Positions 16,144-22,651 of a stretch of DNA of 64,000 bases are shown here, in pieces. How positions within the stretch are numbered: the stretch's first letter is position 1; every line of letters begins with the position of its first letter. A program made the translations under genes and the position numbers. Source of the DNA: Bacillota bacterium (GTDB lineage: Bacteria > Bacillota > Clostridia > Lachnospirales > Lachnospiraceae); contig JAEWYQ010000037.1 of NCBI GenBank assembly GCA_023395555.1, forward strand, positions 40,276-104,275, given 5' to 3'. Under the pieces are notes generated by a model. It was not told the DNA's origin. It was given only the letters and a program-made list of their open reading frames with translations, and made no database searches.

Positions 16144-16494
16144 ATGATTATATATAAGGACATTATAGAAAAATTAAAGGATGCAGGATACAACACAAAT
16201 AGATTAAGAAAAGAAAAGCTTTTATCTGAATCGGTGTTGCAAGCAATAAGAGAAGGGCGGTCAATTACAACCACGTCAATCAATGAAATTTGTGAAATAC
16301 TAAAGTGTCAGCCTGGCGACATCCTCGAATACACGGATAAACCAGGAATTATTGAAATTGCCGAAGAGGAGAGATATGGCCTCATGCTCCGTTATATAGG
16401 AAATGGATGGAAAATAGATGGACATAGCGAAGTGTACCCCACATTCGTCAAGGCGGAGAAAGCATCTGAGAAAATATCAAAAGAGGCCCGGTAA
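16144..16494 (+). CDS. YozG/XRE-like DNA-binding regulator
   Basis: This 116-residue protein starts at ATG 16144 behind GGAGGG; ATG 16129 would precede that ribosome binding site. Residues 5-60 form a helix-turn-helix ending in Leu-Lys-Cys-Gln-Pro-Gly-Asp-Ile-Leu-Glu-Tyr, the signature of YozG-like XRE proteins; the host protein at 61119-61331 has the same ending. The C-terminal half carries a Gly-Asn-Gly-Trp-Lys-Ile domain. Palindromic operators overlap its promoter, so it probably represses itself. It lies next to the silent fibre cassettes and could control them or the divergent gene. Confidence 0.65.
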   Translation: MIIYKDIIEKLKDAGYNTNRLRKEKLLSESVLQAIREGRSITTTSINEICEILKCQPGDILEYTDKPGIIEIAEEERYGLMLRYIGNGWKIDGHSEVYPTFVKAEKASEKISKEAR

Positions 16495-16513
16495 TATGCC
16501 GGGCTGTTTTAAT
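16486..16513 (+). terminator. Terminator of the YozG-like gene
   Basis: GCCCGG and CCGGGC pair around TAATATG, followed by TGTTTT. The stem overlaps the stop codon region. Confidence 0.7.
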
Positions 16514-16524
16514 GCAAAAGAAAA

Positions 16525-16550
16525 CCCCGCATCAAGCGGGGCCCTCTTTG
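16525..16550 (+). terminator. Second terminator before the silent cassettes
   Basis: CCCCGC and GCGGGG pair around ATCAA, then CCCTCTTTGT. Two terminators in a row insulate the silent fibre cassettes from transcription. Confidence 0.65.
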
Positions 16551-16679
16551 TATATTCTTATATCAGTTGATTTATTGTATCATATATGGATACATCTGTA
16601 AATATGACAAAATGGAGAAAAATAAGAAGAAATATGTAAATAATGACTAAACACTGAGAATAAAGCAGAACATACATTC

Positions 16680-16694
16680 GCTAAATGAAAATTT
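16680..16694 (+). repeat. Candidate recombination core, copy C
   Basis: GCTAAATGAAAATTT in plus orientation, identical to copies B and D. The 12 bases upstream also resemble the flanks of copies B and D. Confidence 0.7.
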
Positions 16695-17022
16695 GAATTG
16701 GCAAGCACAGCAAGCGGCCGCATTGCAAAATAGTTGGTCCGGAGCTTTATATTATCGAAAAAATGGCTTAAATCAGCTCTGGATAAAAGGCAGTCTTACA
16801 GCGGGAACGATAACTGCGGGCACAGTCATAGCGACTTTGCCAGAGGGGTATAGGCCGTCAATCATCACTCCGGTCAATGCATACGCTTCTGGCGGCGGCA
16901 ATCTGGGCAGCGTTATAGGAATATTTATGAGTAATACAGGGGCGTTTGCCATAAGGGATCTGTATGGTAAAATTGCAACCGGAAATACGCTGGAGATAAA
17001 CACTGTAATACAAATGGGATAA
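16680..17022 (+). CDS. Silent tail-fibre tip cassette C
   Basis: From the shared core the frame encodes Leu-Asn-Glu-Asn-Leu, then a tip of about 110 residues with Trp-Ser-Gly-Ala-Leu-Tyr-Tyr-Arg, Leu-Pro-Glu-Gly-Tyr-Arg-Pro and Gly-Gly-Gly-Asn-Leu-Gly segments typical of phage fibre ends. There is no promoter, ribosome binding site or fibre N-terminus; two terminators lie upstream. It is in the same orientation as the expressed fibre, about 5.9 kb away, and tail to tail with cassette D. Confidence 0.65.
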
Positions 17023-17032
17023 ATAGCTATTT
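17021..17032. repeat. Palindrome at the second cassette junction
   Basis: AAATAGCTATTT, identical to 11172-11183. It lies between the stop codons of cassettes C and D. Confidence 0.75.
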
Positions 17033-17321
17033 AAGCAAGTTTCATGACAACATAATAAAAATAGCCAGTCCCAGTAATCGTAAGCACTGAATTGTTACGG
17101 GTTATAGTTAGATAGGTGTCTGCTTCGGAAACAGCATTATAACCCAATATATTAGTACCATTTGAAAACATTAGATAAATACCGGACTTACCAGCGGCTG
17201 TTGACGATGCGCAAACTAGCATATATAACCCAGCAGGCAATGTAATATTTACTGTACCTGGTGGTATAATCTCGCTTTTCACTACTTTTAGCCCGAACAA
17301 ATTTTCATTTAGCAAACACAT
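17031..17321 (-). CDS. Silent tail-fibre tip cassette D (inverted)
   Basis: This 96-residue minus-strand frame reads Leu-Leu-Asn-Glu-Asn-Leu at the shared core and continues into a short beta-rich tip (Leu-Pro-Ala-Gly-Leu-Tyr-Met-Leu, Gly-Thr-Gly-Tyr-Phe-Tyr-Tyr). It has no convincing ribosome binding site and no fibre N-terminus. Inversion with the core in the expressed fibre would connect it in frame, at the cost of flipping about 6.5 kb. Confidence 0.65.
   Translation of the reverse strand: MCLLNENLFGLKVVKSEIIPPGTVNITLPAGLYMLVCASSTAAGKSGIYLMFSNGTNILGYNAVSEADTYLTITRNNSVLTITGTGYFYYVVMKLA
17299..17313 (-). repeat. Candidate recombination core, copy D
   Basis: GCTAAATGAAAATTT on the minus strand, flanked outside by a GCAAAC-N4-GTTTGC inverted repeat. 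Confidence 0.7.
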
Positions 17322-17350
17322 GTTTGCAAAATATAATCTTAATAATAAAA

Positions 17351-17376
17351 CCCCTCAATGCTTAAGCAAAGAGGGG
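17351..17376 (-). terminator. Terminator of the second Ig-like gene
   Basis: On the minus strand CCCCTC and GAGGGG pair around a 14-base loop, followed by TTTTATTA. Confidence 0.6.
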
Positions 17377-17385
17377 GAAACTGAT

Positions 17386-17979
17386 TTACTTGATTCGCTT
17401 TAAATCAACTGTCATGCTAGAATCTATTACAATGTATTGATCTTTCTTTAATTTCATATTTTTATAGACATTGGAGAAATTACTGTCTTTGGATGAGTTT
17501 AATAACGCTCCCTGTGTCTTGTACTTGCCATCCTCATATTCTTTTTCGGAAGCGTATACCTCAAAAGAGCCATAACCATTTGTTGCAGTAATTGTATATG
17601 TTCCGGCAGGAATATCCTCACCAACAATATACTCTCCACTGGTATATTCAACGGTTTCCCCCACGGCAATACTGGCATTTTTGCTATTCACCACATACAC
17701 GGAGCATGTGTAATTCTTGCCATCAACTGTTGCTGTTACTTCAGCGGTTCCGGCCTTGACTGCGGTCACAACCCCTTTAGAGTTGACTGTTACAATGGCC
17801 TCCTTTGAGCTTGTCCATTTGACTTTGCTTTCTGTGCCGGTGATTTTCAGTGTGAGTGTCGCATCCACTTCCAAGGTGGCTTTTGATTTGCTGATCTTAG
17901 CTGCAGCAGAAGCCGGTTGTGATGGAAACATGGACAGTAATACCGTAACAATTAACAATAATGACATAAGTTTTTTCAT
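17386..17979 (-). CDS. Secreted Ig-like (Big_2) protein, second copy
   Basis: This 197-residue protein has a signal peptide (residues 1-25, Lys-Lys then Leu/Val-rich, Ala-Ser-Ala-Ala cleavage region). One Big_2 domain covers residues 28-100, with Val-Lys-Trp-Thr-Ser-Ser, Gly-Val-Val-Thr-Ala-Val and Gly-Thr-Ala-Glu-Val-Thr. A second domain carries Ile-Pro-Ala-Gly-Thr-Tyr-Thr-Ile. CAAAGGAGG gives a strong start. It runs against the late genes next to the immunity region, which fits expression from the lysogen and a surface role. Confidence 0.7.
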   Translation of the reverse strand: MKKLMSLLLIVTVLLSMFPSQPASAAAKISKSKATLEVDATLTLKITGTESKVKWTSSKEAIVTVNSKGVVTAVKAGTAEVTATVDGKNYTCSVYVVNSKNASIAVGETVEYTSGEYIVGEDIPAGTYTITATNGYGSFEVYASEKEYEDGKYKTQGALLNSSKDSNFSNVYKNMKLKKDQYIVIDSSMTVDLKRIK

Positions 17980-18085
17980 TGTAATAACCTCCTTTGTTTA
18001 AGCACGATGATATTGATCTTAAATCTTCTTACAAGGAAATTATGGATGATTTAGATATATATGTCAATATGTAAATGAAAGTTGT

Positions 18086-18778
18086 TTATAATCCACCATA
18101 CAGCCAATTGTTTTCTGCTGCTATCAAATCACGGTCTGCTCCAAAGTTTATAAATGCAACCTTATTGCATTTTTCGCTTTTACATGTTTCATACGGTGAA
18201 TTATATATTACCGCGCTGCAGTCATTACATTTTCTTATGCTATATACGAAGCAATCTTGTTTTTCATTATAGAAATGCTGATACATAGCCTTATCAAAGT
18301 CGTTCATTTTATGGTATACCGTCCAACGATGCCAGCGCCGGTAGTCATTGAATGCGTACAGTGCCGCTTCATGTGACATATTGAATAACTTTGCAACATC
18401 ATTTTGGTTTTTGCATCCAGCATAGTGAATAGCCATCCTTGGAGCAAGAAAATAACTTGCAAAACAGTCAGCTTCATCTTCCTGCTCCTGGGTTCGCGGC
18501 AAACTGTGATGAAGTGCTATATGCCCTATTTCATGAGCCAACGAAAATCTAATTCGTCCGATAGACTTCGTATCATTATAATAAACTTTCTTTTTAAGAG
18601 AAAATGCATCACTGGTATAAGTAAGGCACATTTTATATTTAGCTGGTTTTTGTTGTGCGTAAGTCTCAACTTTCATACCGTAAGACTGTAATATTTCCAT
18701 GCAATCAACAGGAAATGATTTGATCCCGAATTTCTGATAAACACTTAATGTCGCTAATTTAATTTTTTCATAGTCCAT
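18086..18778 (-). CDS. ImmA/IrrE-type metallopeptidase
   Basis: This 230-residue protein carries the zinc-protease motif His-Glu-Ile-Gly-His in Leu-Ala-His-Glu-Ile-Gly-His-Ile-Ala, near residue 75, followed by Glu-Asp-Glu-Ala-Asp-Cys-Phe-Ala, which supplies the third ligand. Such proteins cleave the phage repressor on DNA damage or cell signals. It lies directly downstream of the CI-like repressor on the same strand, the usual pair. The last 70 residues hold Cys-x-x-Cys and other cysteines that may bind metal. Confidence 0.85.
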   Translation of the reverse strand: MDYEKIKLATLSVYQKFGIKSFPVDCMEILQSYGMKVETYAQQKPAKYKMCLTYTSDAFSLKKKVYYNDTKSIGRIRFSLAHEIGHIALHHSLPRTQEQEDEADCFASYFLAPRMAIHYAGCKNQNDVAKLFNMSHEAALYAFNDYRRWHRWTVYHKMNDFDKAMYQHFYNEKQDCFVYSIRKCNDCSAVIYNSPYETCKSEKCNKVAFINFGADRDLIAAENNWLYGGL

Positions 18779-18810
18779 GCAACCACCCTTATGTAATAAT
18801 AATATTATTA

Positions 18811-19353
18811 TTATTCATCTTCATCATCGTCTGACAGCATATCTGAAATAAACTCTATTGCTTCTTCTCTTGTGAATTTCTTTCCATTACGTGCAACCAG
18901 GGATTGAATGTCCTCTTCGGTTGGAACGTATCTCTTCTTTCCGGGGGGCATTGTTTTTCCAGCACTCGAAGGTAATGAAGTTTCATATATATTTTCATTC
19001 ACTATATTTAATGTTCTCAACACAGTAGTTTTATCGAATGGATCAGCTGATCTATAGTTCTCAACGATCTTTCTTTCTGTTTTATCGACCATCATCGGTT
19101 CATGGGTTTTATTGAATTGGAGGTGCCATTCGTCAAATTTTTCAGATGGAGAGCCCGGAGGGATTATATCATTGGGTTCAACACCTAAGGCACCACAAAT
19201 GAATTGTATCATATCTGGGTCTGGTCTATGATTATCATTTTCCCAATCGCTTATTGTTGAATTGCTAACTCCAAGGATATTTGCCAACTGTATCTGTGTT
19301 AGTTTCTTATTTTTTCTTGCGTTTCTTATATTTGAACCTATTGAGTTCACCAC
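18811..19353 (-). CDS. CI-like repressor (XRE family)
   Basis: This 180-residue protein has an N-terminal helix-turn-helix (residues 5-60; Thr-Gln-Ile-Gln-Leu-Ala, Val-Ser-Asn-Ser-Thr-Ile-Ser-Asp-Trp-Glu). The C-terminal region is charged and lacks a LexA-type protease domain, so inactivation probably depends on the ImmA-like protease next to it. The start is GTG with AGGAGGG upstream. It is divergent from the Cro-like gene, with a shared operator region between them. Confidence 0.85.
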   Translation of the reverse strand: MVNSIGSNIRNARKNKKLTQIQLANILGVSNSTISDWENDNHRPDPDMIQFICGALGVEPNDIIPPGSPSEKFDEWHLQFNKTHEPMMVDKTERKIVENYRSADPFDKTTVLRTLNIVNENIYETSLPSSAGKTMPPGKKRYVPTEEDIQSLVARNGKKFTREEAIEFISDMLSDDDEDE

Positions 19354-19387
19354 TTAGCCCTCCTAATAATATAATTCTATAGTTTTA

Positions 19388-19416
19388 ATTATATATGATA
19401 ATTTCGATTTTGTAAA
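19388..19416 (-). promoter_or_regulatory. Repressor promoter (PRM-like)
   Basis: On the minus strand, TTTACA (19416-19411) and TATAAT (19393-19388) are separated by 17 bases. Operator O1 lies seven bases upstream of the -35 box, placed so that bound repressor might help its own promoter. Confidence 0.65.
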
Positions 19417-19422
19417 TCAAAA

Positions 19423-19502
19423 CATTCGAATTAACCGGAATTTATATTGACATTCCGAAAATAATGGAATATGATAAATTTGTAATCCGAAATTACCGGA
19501 AT
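19423..19502 (+). promoter_or_regulatory. Three operator-like repeats O1-O3
   Basis: Three related 19-bp elements at 19423-19441, 19452-19470 and 19484-19502 fit ATTCC-N9-GGAAT with small changes. O2 fills the spacer of the rightward promoter and O3 covers its likely start site, so repressor binding would block the Cro-like gene. Confidence 0.7.
19447..19475 (+). promoter_or_regulatory. Early rightward promoter (PR-like)
   Basis: TTGACA (19447-19452) and TATGAT (19470-19475) with a 17-base spacer. It drives the Cro-like gene and probably the long early operon. Confidence 0.8.
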
Positions 19503-19518
19503 TGTGGAGGTGAATTAA

Positions 19519-19737
19519 TTGAACGTCGGACAAAAAATAAAAATATATTTAAGTGAAATCGGCATGTCTCAAAAATTCTTGGCTTATAAGTCTGGTATTG
19601 CAGAGCCAAAGCTAAATCTTGCCTTGAATGGTCACAGGAGAATGACATTCGAGGAATATCAGATTATTTGTTTTGTATTAAACGTTGGCGTAGATAAATT
19701 TTTGGAGCCAATGAATCCAATGGATAAGATAAGTTAG
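19519..19737 (+). CDS. Cro-like XRE protein
   Basis: This 72-residue protein starts at TTG 19519 behind GGAGGTG. It is a single helix-turn-helix domain (Met-Ser-Gln-Lys-Phe-Leu-Ala-Tyr-Lys-Ser-Gly-Ile, then Leu-Asn-Leu-Ala-Leu-Asn-Gly). It is the first gene of the rightward operon and divergent from CI, the position of Cro. It probably competes for O1-O3. Confidence 0.75.
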   Translation: MNVGQKIKIYLSEIGMSQKFLAYKSGIAEPKLNLALNGHRRMTFEEYQIICFVLNVGVDKFLEPMNPMDKIS

Positions 19738-19748
19738 GAGGATTTGAA

Positions 19749-20159
19749 TTGAGCAAGTTAGCATCATATTCGCAACAGTTTCCTAATACCATCGAAGATT
19801 TAAGCAAATTTGTATTAGTGGGCAGAGAAAAACTCAATTCCGAATCGCTCAGAAGGTCGCATACATATAAAAAGCAAATCTGTTATGTATGCGAAGCGCA
19901 TCGGTTGATAACGGAGTTACATCATGTTCTTTCATTGGAAGACTGTGCATTGTTTTTAAATCTTATGCCCGATGCGGTCATAGATGTTCCTTTAGTGTGG
20001 CTGTGCCCAAATCATCACAGATATATCCATGTATTTGTCAAAGATCCCAATGCGGTAATTCCAATGCTTTCGGAGATTGAAATAGAAAAGCTTATTGAGT
20101 TGAACAATATAAGAATTCTTACGATCAAGAAATTGGTAGGAGGCGCAACATGTTCCTAA
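19749..20159 (+). CDS. HNH-like zinc-motif protein with a phage partition-type N-terminus
   Basis: This 136-residue protein starts at TTG 19749 behind AGGAGG. Residues 1-35 (Ser-Gln-Gln-Phe-Pro-Asn-Thr and Lys-Phe-Val-Leu-Val-Gly-Arg-Glu-Lys-Leu) match a segment I recall from small phage proteins encoded beside ParB-like genes. The rest holds Cys-Tyr-Val-Cys, Glu-Leu-His-His-Val and Leu-Cys-Pro-Asn-His-His-Arg-Tyr-Ile-His, the layout of an HNH nuclease. It overlaps the ParB-like gene by ten bases. Nuclease activity is plausible but not proven. Confidence 0.55.
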   Translation: MSKLASYSQQFPNTIEDLSKFVLVGREKLNSESLRRSHTYKKQICYVCEAHRLITELHHVLSLEDCALFLNLMPDAVIDVPLVWLCPNHHRYIHVFVKDPNAVIPMLSEIEIEKLIELNNIRILTIKKLVGGATCS

Positions 20160-21022
20160 GAATCAAAGACATTAAAATCGGTAGTCGGCTCCGTGAAGAA
20201 TATGGAGACATGGAAGGGCTTGCCAACAGCATCAAGGAATATGGCTTGCTTCATCCAATAGTAGTTGATGCAAATTACAATCTGATAGCTGGGTGCAGGA
20301 GACTATTAGCCTGTGAGCGCATCGGCAAGGGAGAAATCGAAGTTAAGATGTTGGGTGATATCTCGGAGAGGGAATTAAGGGTAATCGAACTTGAAGAGAA
20401 TATTCGCCGGAAGGACTTGACGGAGATTGAGAAGTCAAAGAATTTGGTTGAGTTGGCAGAGATTAAGGAGAGGGAATTGCAGGAATCTAGGGAAAGCGAA
20501 ATCGACACGGCTGACAATGGCAAGTGTGCGGAGTCCGCACACTTAAACAATCCAAATAAAATTGGTGTAAGAACGATTGCTAAGGAAATAGGCGTTCCCC
20601 CTAAAACCCTCCACGATGCCAAACAGCACGTTACCGCAGTCACTGAATTTCCAGCCCTTGAAGAGTTACCAAAATACAAAGCGATTGAAACCGCTAAGGA
20701 ACTGCGGCAATCACCGCCAGAGGAGCATCCGCAGATTATCGACCTTGCCCTGCAGCGCAAGAAAAAAGAAGCAGAGGAGCAGGCGAAGGAAGACAATTAT
20801 AACGCTTACATAAACGAATGCGGAGTTATATGGAATAGGCTTCATAAGGCACTTACTTCCTTCATTACAGTTGAAACAGATACTCAAACTCTTAAAAAAT
20901 GGAAGGATGCTATTGAGTTGGGCGATAAGAAGGAATCCATTCAATATTACTTGGATTATGTTGAGGAGGATATTTCAAAGTTATTGGCAATACAGAGATT
21001 TTTGAAGGAGGTGAAGCAGTGA
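20150..21022 (+). CDS. ParB/Srx-domain DNA-binding protein
   Basis: This 290-residue protein has an N-terminal ParB-like nuclease domain: Leu-Ala-Asn-Ser-Ile-Lys-Glu-Tyr-Gly-Leu-Leu-His-Pro-Ile-Val-Val, Gly-Cys-Arg-Arg and Glu-Glu-Asn-Ile-Arg-Arg. A charged linker, a helix-turn-helix-like part (Gly-Val-Arg-Thr-Ile-Ala-Lys-Glu-Ile-Gly-Val-Pro) and a helical C-terminus follow. In phages such proteins act in partition or as transcription factors. Ribosome binding site GTAGGAGG. It overlaps the next gene by four bases. Confidence 0.75.
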   Translation: MFLRIKDIKIGSRLREEYGDMEGLANSIKEYGLLHPIVVDANYNLIAGCRRLLACERIGKGEIEVKMLGDISERELRVIELEENIRRKDLTEIEKSKNLVELAEIKERELQESRESEIDTADNGKCAESAHLNNPNKIGVRTIAKEIGVPPKTLHDAKQHVTAVTEFPALEELPKYKAIETAKELRQSPPEEHPQIIDLALQRKKKEAEEQAKEDNYNAYINECGVIWNRLHKALTSFITVETDTQTLKKWKDAIELGDKKESIQYYLDYVEEDISKLLAIQRFLKEVKQ

Positions 21023-21417
21023 GAAATCTAGCACTGGAGAAAAGGGCAAGGGATGTAATTATTCAGATAATCAGAGATTCCGGAGAAATCTCAACGGAAC
21101 GAATTATGGATTTGGTAAGGCCTCATATCAATTTCGACTATGAGATTGCCAAAGAGCAGGTGACGAGAAGAGTTGCAAATCAATTGGCTGCTCAAGTCCG
21201 GGATGATGATAAGACAAGGGTAATGTTTGCGTGCAAAAAGGACAAGGTATCAAAGTACATCAATATTGATAAAAGTAATGATTTGGTGGCTTTAAAGCTT
21301 GTGGAATCCAATCTGCGTCAAAAGATGCACGGATTGGAGAAGTCACACGCAAAAGCATCTAGGAGACGAATGGTAATTGAAGGTCAAATGAGCCTTGACT
21401 TCGCTCAGATGAAGTGA
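21019..21417 (+). CDS. Hypothetical early protein
   Basis: This 132-residue protein starts at GTG overlapping the ParB-like stop. It is basic and helical, with a winged-helix-like first half (Ile-Ser-Thr-Glu-Arg-Ile-Met-Asp-Leu-Val) and an Arg/Lys-rich end. DNA binding is plausible; no family is recognised. Confidence 0.6.
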   Translation: MRNLALEKRARDVIIQIIRDSGEISTERIMDLVRPHINFDYEIAKEQVTRRVANQLAAQVRDDDKTRVMFACKKDKVSKYINIDKSNDLVALKLVESNLRQKMHGLEKSHAKASRRRMVIEGQMSLDFAQMK

Positions 21418-21461
21418 TTTACAAACGCAATATAAAAACAAAATGAAAAGGAGAACAAACC

Positions 21462-22106
21462 ATGTCAGAAAAAATTCTTGTAAACAACCAAGTAACAATC
21501 GTCGGAGAAATCATCAGTGAGTTTGAATACAGCCACGATGTATTCGGCGAAAAATTCTACACAGCCAACATCTTAGTTGAGCGCCTTAGTGATTCACACG
21601 ATGTAATTCCAATTTTAGTATCGGAGAGATTGTTTGACACAAGCCTTGATTGCAGAGGATTTATCGCTTCTGTGTCCGGTCAGTTCCGGTCTTATAACCA
21701 GCACGATGGAAACCGAAGTCGGCTAGTGCTTTCCGTGTTTGCCCGGGAGATTACAATCATTGACGAGCTTCCGGAAGAGTCAAGCCTCAATCACATTGAG
21801 TTGATTGGTTATCCATGCAGGGAGCCGGTATACCGGAAAACACCTTACGGCAGGGAGATTACGGACTTACTGCTTGCGGTCAATCGGCCATATGGCAAGA
21901 GCGATTACATACCCTGCATCTGCTGGGGGAGAAATGCCAGATATGCGGAAAGCTTCCGGGTGGGAGAATGTATTAAGGTGGCGGGGCGTATCCAAAGCCG
22001 AGAATATCAGAAGCGCATTAGCGAGACTGAAACTGAGACCAGAACAGCCTATGAGGTTTCTGTAAGCCTTCTGGAAGAGTACGAAGGCGACATATGGCAA
22101 AGATAG
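21462..22106 (+). CDS. Two-domain single-strand DNA-binding-like protein
   Basis: This 214-residue protein looks like two OB folds in tandem. The first half has Asn-Gln-Val-Thr-Ile-Val-Gly-Glu-Ile and Ser-Gly-Gln-Phe-Arg-Ser-Tyr. The second has Ile-Glu-Leu-Ile-Gly-Tyr, Leu-Leu-Leu-Ala-Val-Asn-Arg, Ile-Pro-Cys-Ile-Cys-Trp-Gly-Arg and Ile-Lys-Val-Ala-Gly-Arg-Ile-Gln-Ser-Arg, the SSB pattern. A separate canonical SSB is encoded at 35950, so this copy may have a special role in early replication or recombination. Confidence 0.65.
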   Translation: MSEKILVNNQVTIVGEIISEFEYSHDVFGEKFYTANILVERLSDSHDVIPILVSERLFDTSLDCRGFIASVSGQFRSYNQHDGNRSRLVLSVFAREITIIDELPEESSLNHIELIGYPCREPVYRKTPYGREITDLLLAVNRPYGKSDYIPCICWGRNARYAESFRVGECIKVAGRIQSREYQKRISETETETRTAYEVSVSLLEEYEGDIWQR

Positions 22107-22651
22107 TGATGGGAGTATTGCTGTTAATAGCGGCGCTTTCTGTTCCGAGTTCTCTTGCATATGCCTTCGAAGAACCCGTTGCGGGAATATCAGTTTCGCT
22201 GAACAAGATGCATAGTTCCATGGAAGACAAACCCGACACCGAAAAAGCCATGTTGATTTATTCAGCCCTATATGGCATTGACAGCAATTTAGTCAAGGCA
22301 GTCATTGGCAAGGAGAGCAGCGGCGATCCTACAGCCCGCAATCAGAATCGGAATGGAACCCATGATAGGGGACTCATGCAAATTAATTCCTGTAATTTTA
22401 AATGGCTGTCGGAGGAATTGGGGATTACGGATTTTTATAATCCACGGCAGAATATCCGGGCCGGGTGTTATATATTGGGGTTGTTATCCAAGAAATACGA
22501 CAATGTTCACCGGGTGCTGATGTCTTATAACATGGGTGAAAAGCGGACAAGACAGTTGTGGAGACAAGGGATTTATAGTAGCCGGTATAGCCGGGAAGTT
22601 GTTGAGAGGTTAGATTTGTTAAGTGAGGAGAAAAAGATTGGGAAGTCTTAA
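22094..22651 (+). CDS. Secreted lytic transglycosylase (SLT domain)
   Basis: This 185-residue protein has a signal peptide (residues 1-24) and an SLT domain: Gly-Lys-Glu-Ser-Ser-Gly-Asp-Pro with the catalytic Glu, Gly-Leu-Met-Gln-Ile-Asn, and Ser-Tyr-Asn-Met-Gly-Glu. It would cleave glycan strands outside the cell. It sits in the early replication block, not with the lysis or tail genes, and overlaps its neighbours on both sides, so it is co-translated with DNA-handling genes. It may open the wall for a surface structure or act in superinfection control. Confidence 0.75.
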   Translation: MAKIVMGVLLLIAALSVPSSLAYAFEEPVAGISVSLNKMHSSMEDKPDTEKAMLIYSALYGIDSNLVKAVIGKESSGDPTARNQNRNGTHDRGLMQINSCNFKWLSEELGITDFYNPRQNIRAGCYILGLLSKKYDNVHRVLMSYNMGEKRTRQLWRQGIYSSRYSREVVERLDLLSEEKKIGKS

